Shown here: piece by piece, positions 1 through 6,461 of the stretch
Numbering within the stretch: position 1 is the stretch's first letter
Layout: every line of letters starts with the position of its first letter
From: Chitinophaga pinensis
GTDB lineage: Bacteria; Bacteroidota; Bacteroidia; Chitinophagales; Chitinophagaceae
Direction of reading: 5' to 3'
Assembly (NCBI GenBank): GCA_945872805.1
Contig: CAMCBE010000092.1
Location: 1 to 7,605 of the forward strand
Length of the DNA: 7,605 nucleotides
The notes under the pieces: generated by a model
Databases searched by the model: none
The model's input: the letters and a program-made list of their open reading frames with translations, nothing else
What the model was told of the DNA's origin: nothing
Translations under genes and position numbers: made by a program

Positions 1-562
1 TCACCCCGAAATAAACCCCCTCTTTCAATGTATAGCCAAGCTTCGATGCAGCTGAATACCCCTTTTCAATTAATGCCTTGGAATAGGGTTCACTCATGTC
101 TGGGAAGCGAGGACCCCACGCCTTGTTATTAGGCCCAATCAAGGGATTAACAACCGCAAAACTAATATGATCTCTAATCATCATTAAATCGCCTACGTTA
201 AAGTCAGGATGAACACCACCAGCAGCATTCGAAATGAAAAGTTGCTGCACCCCTAACATCTTGAGTACCCGAATTGGAAAAACAACCTCCTTAGCGGAAT
301 ACCCTTCGTAAGCATGAAAGCGTCCCGCCATAATGACAATACGCTTATTGCCGATCTTTCCAAAAATCAACTTACCGCTATGCCCCTCAACAGTAGTAAC
401 AGGAAAATGAGGAATTTCTGAATAAGGAATCTCATGTTCAATATTAATATATTGAATAAATGCCCCTAACCCACTCCCTAAAATAACCCCAACATCAGGG
501 TACCCCAAATATTGAGTTCTAATCATTCCCATCGCCTGCATAACCTGCTGCTGAAAGTCCAT
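1..562 (-). CDS. Purine nucleoside phosphorylase, PNP/MTAP family (partial, C-terminus outside window)
   Basis: Likely cytoplasmic purine-salvage enzyme that splits purine nucleosides with phosphate into free base and (deoxy)ribose-1-phosphate. I translated the minus strand from the ATG at 562-560; the frame stays open for 187 codons to the window edge, so about 85 residues of a usual ~270 are missing. Visible family motifs are the phosphate loop GSGLG (29-33), VEGHSG (58-63), GRFHAYEGY (80-88), SNAAGG (111-116), GDLMMIRDHI (124-133), and the PLIGPN...GPRFPDMS stretch (140-157). This pattern fits the trimeric, mammalian-like class rather than the hexameric DeoD class. The gene is divergent from the oxidoreductase gene at 709. 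A TAnnTTTG element lies 14 bp before the ATG and no Shine-Dalgarno is visible. Separating a PNP from a methylthioadenosine phosphorylase needs C-terminal residues that are not in the window; the visible half looks like PNP. Confidence 0.93.
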   Translation of the reverse strand, partial: MDFQQQVMQAMGMIRTQYLGYPDVGVILGSGLGAFIQYINIEHEIPYSEIPHFPVTTVEGHSGKLIFGKIGNKRIVIMAGRFHAYEGYSAKEVVFPIRVLKMLGVQQLFISNAAGGVHPDFNVGDLMMIRDHISFAVVNPLIGPNNKAWGPRFPDMSEPYSKALIEKGYSAASKLGYTLKEGVYFGV

Positions 563-576
563 GTCCCTAATTTTAA

Positions 577-584
577 CAAAGATA
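577..584 (-). promoter_or_regulatory. Candidate Bacteroidota -7 promoter element for the PNP gene
   Basis: Read on the minus strand the bases are TATCTTTG, an exact match to the Bacteroidota -7 consensus TAnnTTTG. It sits 14 bp upstream of the PNP ATG, so a transcript would carry a leader of roughly 10 nt or less. No TTG or TTTG box is seen at the usual 17-23 bp upstream; the nearest TTG is about 31 bp away. The call therefore rests on the -7 match and its position. Confidence 0.5.
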
Positions 585-708
585 CATTCTTTAGCCTGAT
601 TGATACCCTGTAACCCAACACTAGCTAAGAAGTCAATGCGACATAATGATGTACCTTGCATAGACAAAACAGCTACGATGCGTTGGCGATTTTGGAAAAA
701 TAATTAGC

Positions 709-1767
709 ATGCACGAAAAACGAATTTTATTATACGGAGCAAACGGATATACTGGTGAATTAATTGCAAAGCTTGCACCCCATTACAACCTCAACCTAAC
801 CCTTGCCGGCAGAAATGAAGATGCAATCAAAGCCCTAGCCTCAACCCTAAATCTTCCCTCTGAAATCATTGACTTGAATGATAGTAATACCCTTGACGAT
901 GTTATGGCAAAACATACACTAGTTATTCATGCCGCTGGGCCATTTAGCCATACCGCCAAACCTATGGTAGAGTCATGCATCAGGAATGGAGTACACTACA
1001 CAGATATCAATGGCGACTTTACCTGTTTTGAATTGGTGAAAAAATACCATACTAAAGCTATTGAAAAGAATTGCATGCTCATGCCTGGCGTAGGCTTTGA
1101 CGTTGTTCCAACAGACTGTATTGCAAAACTCTTACATGAAACATTACCCGACGCTGTAGATTTGAAAATCGCTTTTGCAACAGTTGGGAGTATGATTTCT
1201 CACGGAACAGCAACAACCATGGCTGAAAAAATGGGACAAGGGGGAGCAAAAAGAAAAGACGGGAAACTTATTCAAGTCCCACTAGGCGAACATGGCATGA
1301 TGGTTGATTTTGGCGAAAAAAACTTATTCTGCATGAGCATCCCATGGGGCGATATATCAACCGCTTATCATACCACAGGCATTCCAAATATCGAAACATT
1401 TACAGCAATAAAACCAGCACGATATAAACAATTGAAATACCAAATATTATTCAATTGGATACTCAGATCCGCTTTCATGAAAAACGTTGCACAAAAAAAA
1501 ATAAATGCAGCACCCGCTGGACCGAACGAAAGTATGAGAGAAAGTGGAAAATGTTTTGTTTGGGGGGAAGTCACCAACAAGACTGGCCTAAGTGCTGAAG
1601 CTAGACTTACCGGACCAGAAGGATACACGTTCACAGCACATGCGGCACTAATCATCGCCAAAGAAATAATAAATGGAAATTGGACAAAGGGATACCAAAC
1701 ACCAGCTGCTAAATATGGCTATGCATTAGCTGAACGTATTCCCGGAGTAACCATCAGGCTCAACTAA
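709..1767 (+). CDS. Saccharopine dehydrogenase-like NAD(P)-binding oxidoreductase
   Basis: A 352-residue protein of the saccharopine dehydrogenase / trans-acting enoyl reductase-like family; the substrate is unknown. The N-terminus is a Rossmann fold with the dinucleotide loop GANGYTG (10-16) right after the first beta strand. AGR (33-35) ends the second strand, and its Arg would suit the 2'-phosphate of NADPH. AAGPF (75-79), YTDINGD (97-103) and PGVGFDVVPTD (126-136) are typical of this family. The rest is the family's catalytic/dimerisation region. There is no signal peptide or clear membrane segment, so it is probably cytoplasmic. The ATG at 709 is the natural start because the GANGYTG strand begins at residue 5. 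No Shine-Dalgarno is present; the 5' flank is AT-rich. Relatives include mycobacterial lipid-related enoyl reductases, but nothing nearby supports a lysine or lipid pathway role, so I give no gene symbol. The NIPSNAP gene follows after 60 bp on the same strand. Confidence 0.85.
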   Translation: MHEKRILLYGANGYTGELIAKLAPHYNLNLTLAGRNEDAIKALASTLNLPSEIIDLNDSNTLDDVMAKHTLVIHAAGPFSHTAKPMVESCIRNGVHYTDINGDFTCFELVKKYHTKAIEKNCMLMPGVGFDVVPTDCIAKLLHETLPDAVDLKIAFATVGSMISHGTATTMAEKMGQGGAKRKDGKLIQVPLGEHGMMVDFGEKNLFCMSIPWGDISTAYHTTGIPNIETFTAIKPARYKQLKYQILFNWILRSAFMKNVAQKKINAAPAGPNESMRESGKCFVWGEVTNKTGLSAEARLTGPEGYTFTAHAALIIAKEIINGNWTKGYQTPAAKYGYALAERIPGVTIRLN

Positions 1768-1827
1768 ATAATTTACTCAACGACGTGCTATCATATTACT
1801 ATCTTTATTATAACGAAAAAATAAAAT

Positions 1828-2604
1828 ATGAAATACCTTTTTCTGATTCTTGCATCTTTCCTAACACTAGCAAGTGAAGCTCAAAAAAAACAACAAGTAA
1901 AAGATTTTTTTGAAATCCGTGTATATGAATACCGTACCGCAGATCAGCAAAAATTGATTGATCAGTTTTTAGCGGATGCATTGATTCCCTACCTACATAA
2001 AAAAGGAATTGGTAAAATTGGAACATTCACAGCAATGTCGAATGACACAGCAAAAGCTAAAAAAATATATGTACTTATCCCCTATAAAAGCCTAAACGAA
2101 ATCCCTAGAATTAATAAAGCCATGTTTGCAGATAAGGAAGTGGCCCGCAACGGAGCAGATTACCTAAATGCAACAAGCGAAGCTCCTGCATACGATAGAA
2201 TCTCGTCAATACTATTAGAAGGATTTAGATTGGCAACAACCCTTACACCACCAAGCCTTACTTCATCGATAGAAGAAAAAGTGTATGAACTCCGGAGCTA
2301 TGAAAGTGCCAGTGAAATTAAATACTGGAAAAAAGTAGAAATGTTTAATGAAGGTGGTGAAATACCTCTATTTGCTCGACTAGGTTTTAATGCGGTGTTT
2401 TATGCCGAAGTCGTGAGTGGCCCATCCATGCCAAATCTAATGTACATGACAAGTTTTGAAAACATGAGTGAAAATAAAAAACACTGGGATTCATTTATTA
2501 GCGACCCTGCTTGGAAAAAACTCTTGAGCATGAAGGAATATGATAATACCGTTTCAAAGAATACAATTGTTTTATTGAAGGCTACTAGGTATTCTGAATA
2601 TTAA
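1828..2604 (+). CDS. Exported protein with two NIPSNAP modules
   Basis: A 258-residue protein of the NIPSNAP family. These proteins have dimeric alpha/beta-barrel-like folds, and their biochemical role in bacteria is not established. Residues 1-18 form a signal peptide (Lys2, a leucine-rich core, and a Ser-Glu-Ala cleavage site before Gln19), so the mature protein should be periplasmic. There is no lipobox Cys. The first module starts at about residue 27 with FFEIRVYEYR and runs to about 130. The second starts at about 150 with KVYELRSYES and runs to the C-terminus, including HWDSFISDPAWKKL (219-232), a typical end of a NIPSNAP unit. The duplicated FEIRxYEYR / YELRxYES openings are clear by eye. 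The start ATG follows an A-rich leader with no Shine-Dalgarno. A near-match to the -7 box (TATCTTTA, 1800-1807) may be its promoter, but it lacks the final G. It could also be co-transcribed with the gene 60 bp upstream. Confidence 0.88.
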   Translation: MKYLFLILASFLTLASEAQKKQQVKDFFEIRVYEYRTADQQKLIDQFLADALIPYLHKKGIGKIGTFTAMSNDTAKAKKIYVLIPYKSLNEIPRINKAMFADKEVARNGADYLNATSEAPAYDRISSILLEGFRLATTLTPPSLTSSIEEKVYELRSYESASEIKYWKKVEMFNEGGEIPLFARLGFNAVFYAEVVSGPSMPNLMYMTSFENMSENKKHWDSFISDPAWKKLLSMKEYDNTVSKNTIVLLKATRYSEY

Positions 2605-2607
2605 TAA

Positions 2608-2649
2608 AGGCTGAACGCTTAACGCTTGGCGCTTTGCGCTGAACGCTCG
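2608..2649 (-). repeat. Short heptamer array, inverted relative to the array at 2709
   Basis: Immediately after the NIPSNAP stop codon are six consecutive 7-bp units: AGGCTGA, ACGCTTA, ACGCTTG, GCGCTTT, GCGCTGA and ACGCTCG. On the minus strand these follow the same consensus, CMAGCGY, as the larger array downstream, with more divergence. The stretch 2610-2633 is complementary to 2781-2804: two perfect 11-bp blocks separated by a 2-bp mismatch. Confidence 0.85.
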
Positions 2650-2804
2650 ATGAGAATTGTTTAGCGATTGTATTATTTGAAAAAGTTAACTTGCATGGCC
2701 TAAATCATCCAGCGTCCAGCGTCCAGCGTCCAGCGTCCAGCGCCAAGCGCCAAGCGCCCAGCGTCAAGCGTCCATCGTCCAGCGCCAAGCGCCAAGCGTT
2801 CAGC
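2610..2804. repeat. Long inverted repeat made by the two heptamer arrays
   Basis: Left arm 2610-2633 and right arm 2781-2804 pair over 24 positions with 22 matches, in two blocks of 11 bp (2610-2620 with 2794-2804; 2623-2633 with 2781-2791). About 147 nt lie between them. Alternative pairings shifted by multiples of seven are possible because the arms are repetitive. No T-run follows, so it is not a standard intrinsic terminator. Whether it folds in RNA or DNA is inference. Confidence 0.7.
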
Positions 2805-2806
2805 AT
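2709..2806 (+). repeat. Degenerate heptamer tandem array, 14 units, consensus CMAGCGY
   Basis: Fourteen uninterrupted 7-bp units fill 98 bp. Units 1-4 are identical (CCAGCGT). The rest are CCAGCGC, CAAGCGC twice, CCAGCGT, CAAGCGT, CCATCGT, CCAGCGC, CAAGCGC, CAAGCGT and a degenerate last unit TCAGCAT. The register is never lost. The array is far more GC-rich than its surroundings and ends 16 bp before the ATG of the J-domain gene, so it would lie in that gene's leader. Because no unit creates a stop in any frame, it is open in the frame of the downstream gene, where it would read as a seven-residue Ser/Arg/Pro repeat. I treat this as non-coding. Confidence 0.92.
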
Positions 2807-2822
2807 CACAACCATACCTCCT

Positions 2823-3470
2823 ATGGCAACCAAAGACTACTATCAAATTCTTGAACTAGAAGCTGGAGCGGATAAATCCTCCATTAAAAAAGCATACAGG
2901 AAGTTAGCCATGCGTTACCATCCTGATAAGCAAGGGGGATCAGAAAGTACTTCTGTGCACTTTGAAGAAATTCAAGAAGCCTATGAAACCCTTTCAGATG
3001 CATACAAAAGAGAACAGTATCTCCAAGGCAGATGGCTTGAGCAAGCCATGGGGAAAAATGCAGAAGGGTTTCTTTCAGCAAGTGAAATCATAAAACTTAC
3101 AATAAAAACTGAGCAATATTTAAGTGGTGTAGATAAGTTCAAATTGGACTCTTATACTCTCTTAAATTATCTCCTGGTCATATTCAACTTAACTAGGATC
3201 AACACAATCCTTTCAGAAAAAAATCAAGCAGTAGAAAATACGTTTGTTGAACATCTTATGTTAATCTCAAAACAGTTATCTAGTGAAGGAGAACTTCAAC
3301 TGAAAGAAAGACTAAAAATAATTCTTGAGAATAATGACAAACTAAATCAAGCATGGCTATTTCAAATTACAAAAAAAAGAAAATCAGAACTTCTCGATAG
3401 ATTAACGATACCAATAGTTCTCATATTAGTACTAATCATTTGTATAGTAATTTATTTTAGCTCCAAATGA
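2823..3470 (+). CDS. Tail-anchored J-domain (DnaJ-like) protein
   Basis: A 215-residue J-domain protein, presumably a co-chaperone that stimulates a DnaK-type Hsp70. The J domain fills residues 5-70: KDYYQIL helix I start, helix II with KKAYRKLAMRYHPD, the essential HPD at 33-35, and helix III with FEEIQEAYETLSDAYKREQY (48-67). The usual DnaJ Gly/Phe region, zinc fingers and C-terminal substrate domains are absent. Instead a helical, charged segment (about 80-185) leads to a basic cluster KKRK (184-187) and one strongly hydrophobic C-terminal helix (about 194-212) ending in SSK. This predicts a C-tail anchor with the J domain in the cytoplasm. I chose the ATG at 2823 because the J domain starts three codons later. 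A longer in-frame reading from TTG 2691 would add 44 residues encoded by the heptamer array and is unlikely. No Shine-Dalgarno is seen. Confidence 0.87.
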   Translation: MATKDYYQILELEAGADKSSIKKAYRKLAMRYHPDKQGGSESTSVHFEEIQEAYETLSDAYKREQYLQGRWLEQAMGKNAEGFLSASEIIKLTIKTEQYLSGVDKFKLDSYTLLNYLLVIFNLTRINTILSEKNQAVENTFVEHLMLISKQLSSEGELQLKERLKIILENNDKLNQAWLFQITKKRKSELLDRLTIPIVLILVLIICIVIYFSSK

Positions 3471-3526
3471 TAGTGACAAGTCACAAAATAGTCTCCATTG
3501 ATCTACTAAACGTTATTTGATAAGCA

Positions 3527-3558
3527 TTTGACTTTTGCCGCATTATAAATTACCTTTG
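3527..3558 (+). promoter_or_regulatory. Bacteroidota-type promoter of the uup-like gene
   Basis: A TTTG box at 3527-3530 is followed, after 20 bp, by TACCTTTG at 3551-3558. This is an exact match to the Bacteroidota sigma-A promoter pattern (TTTG/TTG, 17-23 bp, TAnnTTTG). The -7 box ends only 4 bp before the ATG at 3563, so transcription would begin at or very near the start codon. Confidence 0.75.
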
Positions 3559-3562
3559 CAAA

Positions 3563-5443
3563 ATGCATTATGTAACAGTAGAAGGACTAGGGAAATCATA
3601 CGGTATAAAGCCACTTTTCACTAACATTTCATTTCATATCAACGAGGGTGATAAAATAGCCCTGATCGCTAGAAACGGGTCTGGAAAATCTACACTGCTT
3701 CGCATACTCTGTGGAAAAGAAACTGCCGAAGAAGGGAAAGTATGGATAAACAAAGGTGTCAACACCGTGATGTTTGAACAAGACCCTCAATTCAGCGAAT
3801 CCAGCAGTATCCTAGACAATATCTTCGCACATAATCACCCGATTATCAATGCCATCAAAAAGTATGAAGCGGCAGAAGACTCAAATGATGCAGAGAAAAT
3901 AACAGAAGCATTGGGTGAAATGGAGGACCAAAATGCATGGGACTTTGATGCCAAAGTGAAACAAATCCTCACTAAACTGAACATCCACAACATGGACCAG
4001 TTGGTGGGTAGCCTTAGCGGAGGACAACGGAAAAGAGTTGCACTTGCCAGAACACTTATTGACATTGGCTTCGAGAATAGTCACTGCCTACTCATCATGG
4101 ATGAACCGACAAACCACCTCGATGTGGAAATGGTAGAATGGCTAGAGCACTACTTAGATAAAGAAAAAATAACGCTACTACTCGTTACACACGATCGATA
4201 TTTTCTCGATACCGTTTGTACAGAAATATGGGAACTAGACAACAGCAAAATATATACCTACAAAGGCGATTACCAGAATTATGTAGAGAAAAAGGCAGCC
4301 AGAATAGAAAGCGAAATAGCCTCCATAGATAAAGCTAAAAATACATTTCGAAAAGAACTTGAATGGATGCGCAAGCAGCCACGAGCTAGAACAACAAAGT
4401 CGAAAAGTAGGCAAGATAATTTCTATGAAATAGAAAAGGTAGCCAAACAAAAAATAGAAGACCGTCAAGTAGACCTTCAAATGAAAATGAGTAGACTTGG
4501 GGGTAAAATTGCTGAATTCAAAAAAGTCTATAAAAAATTCGGAGAAAAAACCATCCTTTCCGGCTTCGATTACACATTTAAAAAAGGTGAACGAATCGGT
4601 ATCATAGGCAAAAATGGTGCAGGGAAATCAACCTTCGTTAACATGCTTCAAGGGCTTGAAGAACCCGATAGTGGAAAGATTAATATTGGAGATACAATCA
4701 TCTTTGGAAACTATTCACAACAAGGTCTTGTGTTCAAACAAGATTTAAGGGTAATTGAATACGTAAAAAATATTGCAGAACACTTCCCACTTGCCAATGG
4801 TGCCACGATGAGTGCATCTCAATTTCTTGAACTGTTTTTATTCTCTCCAGACCAACAATACAGCTACACAAGTAAATTAAGTGGGGGTGAAAAAAGACGC
4901 TTACACTTATTGACCATCCTCTTTAAAAATCCAAACTTTCTAGTGTTGGATGAACCGACAAATGATCTTGATCTTCCTACCCTATCGGTACTTGAAAATT
5001 TTCTCATGGATTTCCCAGGTTGCTTAATCATCATTAGCCACGACCGTTATTTCATGGACAGAATTGTTGATCACTTATTCGTATTTGAAGGCAATGGTGT
5101 AATTCGCGACTTCCCTGGAAATTATGCAGAATACAGAGAAGAACAATCTGAAAAAACAATTGATCCCGAAAAAATAAAATCACAGATTATTGTTAACAGA
5201 GAACCAGAACCTGAAACAGCAAATGTGAAAAGAAAGCCAAGTTTCAATGAGAAAAGAGAATTTGATATACTAGAAAAGGAAATCAAAAAAATGAATCTTG
5301 AAAAAAACGAGATCACAGAAAAATTATCAGATACCAATCTTTCTTACGCAGAAATAGAAAAATGCTCACAACGATTTAGCGAATTAAGTCAACTGATTGA
5401 TGAGAAAGAATTGCGATGGCTTGAACTAAGTGAACTATGTTAG
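3563..5443 (+). CDS. uup: ABC-F family ATPase, Uup type
   Basis: A 626-residue soluble tandem ABC ATPase. ABC-F proteins act on ribosomes rather than as transporters, and no membrane segment is present. First ATPase: Walker A ARNGSGKST (36-44), signature LSGGQ (151-155), Walker B LLIMDEP (176-182, catalytic Glu181), D-loop NHLD (184-187), H-loop His210. The inter-domain linker (about 241-315) is long, helical and rich in Lys/Arg, including WMRKQPRARTTKSKSRQ, as expected of the ABC-F arm that reaches toward P-site tRNA. Second ATPase: Walker A GKNGAGKST (349-357), signature LSGGE (439-443), Walker B VLDEP with Glu464, H-loop His493. A charged tail (about 530-560) leads to a C-terminal coiled coil (about 565-624), matching the Uup C-terminal domain and arguing against EttA. 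The first Walker A has Ala instead of the usual first Gly. A promoter overlaps the 5' end. Uup versus other ABC-F subfamilies is by tail and length only. Confidence 0.9.
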   Translation: MHYVTVEGLGKSYGIKPLFTNISFHINEGDKIALIARNGSGKSTLLRILCGKETAEEGKVWINKGVNTVMFEQDPQFSESSSILDNIFAHNHPIINAIKKYEAAEDSNDAEKITEALGEMEDQNAWDFDAKVKQILTKLNIHNMDQLVGSLSGGQRKRVALARTLIDIGFENSHCLLIMDEPTNHLDVEMVEWLEHYLDKEKITLLLVTHDRYFLDTVCTEIWELDNSKIYTYKGDYQNYVEKKAARIESEIASIDKAKNTFRKELEWMRKQPRARTTKSKSRQDNFYEIEKVAKQKIEDRQVDLQMKMSRLGGKIAEFKKVYKKFGEKTILSGFDYTFKKGERIGIIGKNGAGKSTFVNMLQGLEEPDSGKINIGDTIIFGNYSQQGLVFKQDLRVIEYVKNIAEHFPLANGATMSASQFLELFLFSPDQQYSYTSKLSGGEKRRLHLLTILFKNPNFLVLDEPTNDLDLPTLSVLENFLMDFPGCLIIISHDRYFMDRIVDHLFVFEGNGVIRDFPGNYAEYREEQSEKTIDPEKIKSQIIVNREPEPETANVKRKPSFNEKREFDILEKEIKKMNLEKNEITEKLSDTNLSYAEIEKCSQRFSELSQLIDEKELRWLELSELC

Positions 5444-5449
5444 AAATAG

Positions 5450-6433
5450 CTATTTGCTAGGAGTTGTTATCTCATTAAATGCAGCACGTTCCAATCGATC
5501 ATTAATCGCTTTCCCAATACCTTGGTCAGGGAAACGCTCAGCTATAATTACGTCTACATCTGCCCCATCCATTTCACGCATGGCACCAAATAATTTAGCC
5601 GCCGCTTCATCTAAATTCCCTTTTGGAGATAATATAAATTCGAGTTTAGGATGCAGACTAGCATAAGATTGTTTAAATGAGATTATGCCCACTTTCTTAG
5701 TTCCAATATCTGCAATTAACTGCTCCACATCCCCCATTAAAAAAGGTTTAGCTGTAGCATAATGACTTTTAAGTTGCCCTGGTGCTGTAGGTGAAGCATG
5801 GGAAAGGGCTAAGGTAACAACGCTAGCAGTGGCCTGTTCAATTTGTTCAATAGTAATACCCCCAAGGCGATGCACCACTACTTCACTACCATTAAAACCA
5901 ACTATAGTAGACTCCAATCCAACTCGGCAAGGACCACCATCTAGTATATACGCTATCCTTCCATTCAAACCGGCTAATACATGATCTGAAGTAACAGGAC
6001 TAACATATCCACTTGGATTAGCACTTGGCGCAGCAAGGGGGAATTTTAATGCTGAAAGCAACTCAAGGGTCAACGGATGATCCGGTATTCTTACAGCAAC
6101 ATGACTACTGCCTGCAGTAACAAGATCTGGAACAATTGCCTTCTTTGGAAGTAAGTATGTTATAGGCCCGGGCGAAAATGTGCTAATCAGTTTTTGACAA
6201 GCATCGGGGATTTCAATCACCAATTGCTTAAGCTGCTCTAGATTAGCTACATGAAGAATCAATGGATTGAATTGCGGTCTATCCTTTGCAGCATAGATTT
6301 TCAAGACAGCCTTTGTATCAAGACCATTGGCGGCTAAACCATAAACCGTTTCAGTAGGTATAGCAACAAGCTCCCCTTCTTCTAAGAAAGATTTCGCTAT
6401 ACTGATATCCGCTCCAACCAATGTGTTATGCAT
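5450..6433 (-). CDS. L-threonylcarbamoyladenylate synthase, two-domain Sua5 type
   Basis: A 327-residue cytoplasmic enzyme that makes threonylcarbamoyl-AMP from threonine, bicarbonate and ATP, the first step of the universal t6A37 modification of ANN-decoding tRNAs; TsaD and partners complete it. The YrdC/TsaC domain spans about 5-200. It has PTETVYGLA (26-34), the KDR of the KxR motif (50-52), FNPLILHV (55-62), PGPITYLLP (88-96), the SAN signature (137-139) and ESTIV (174-178). The linker SPTAPGQLKSHYAT (214-227) matches the Sua5 SPGMKYxHYAP-like loop that closes over the active site. Residues about 230-327 form the extra Sua5 domain, so it is Sua5 rather than single-domain TsaC. I start it at ATG 6433-6431. 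The frame is open ten codons further to a TTG at 6463, but those codons lie inside an intrinsic terminator. It converges on the uup-like gene with a 6-bp gap. Confidence 0.93.
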   Translation of the reverse strand: MHNTLVGADISIAKSFLEEGELVAIPTETVYGLAANGLDTKAVLKIYAAKDRPQFNPLILHVANLEQLKQLVIEIPDACQKLISTFSPGPITYLLPKKAIVPDLVTAGSSHVAVRIPDHPLTLELLSALKFPLAAPSANPSGYVSPVTSDHVLAGLNGRIAYILDGGPCRVGLESTIVGFNGSEVVVHRLGGITIEQIEQATASVVTLALSHASPTAPGQLKSHYATAKPFLMGDVEQLIADIGTKKVGIISFKQSYASLHPKLEFILSPKGNLDEAAAKLFGAMREMDGADVDVIIAERFPDQGIGKAINDRLERAAFNEITTPSK

Positions 6434-6461
6434 AAAAAAAGTCCCGATGGTAAGTCGGGAC
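6434..6461 (-). terminator. Intrinsic terminator of clpC abutting the Sua5 start codon
   Basis: Read on the minus strand, the stem GTCCCGA (6461-6455) pairs perfectly with TCGGGAC (6447-6441) across a 7-nt loop, followed by seven T (6440-6434). The first base after the T-run is the A of the Sua5 ATG. The hairpin begins 24 nt after the clpC stop codon, so it would end the clpC transcript. On the plus strand the hairpin is not followed by T, so it is one-directional. Confidence 0.82.

Noticed and set aside
2709..2806. CRISPR array
   Set aside because: Units are 7 bp, contiguous and without spacers, and no cas gene is present.
2691..2822. N-terminal extension of the J-domain protein starting at TTG 2691
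   Set aside because: It is encoded almost entirely by the heptamer array, begins at a rare start codon, and has no similarity to J-proteins; the ATG at 2823 begins exactly at the J domain.
2816..2822. ACCTCCT just before the J-domain ATG as a ribosome-binding signal
   Set aside because: It resembles the anti-Shine-Dalgarno sequence itself rather than its complement, so it cannot pair with 16S rRNA in the usual way; most likely chance.
3473..3484. GTGAC-AA-GTCAC palindrome after the J-domain gene as a terminator
   Set aside because: The loop would be only 2 nt, the stem 5 bp, and no T-run follows.
3835..4480. Minus-strand open frames inside the uup-like gene
   Set aside because: They lie antisense to a fully conserved ABC-F coding sequence, and their translations are low-complexity hydrophobic shadows.
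5430..5666. Plus-strand open frame over the Sua5 gene end
   Set aside because: Antisense shadow of conserved Sua5 C-terminal codons; no supporting start signal.
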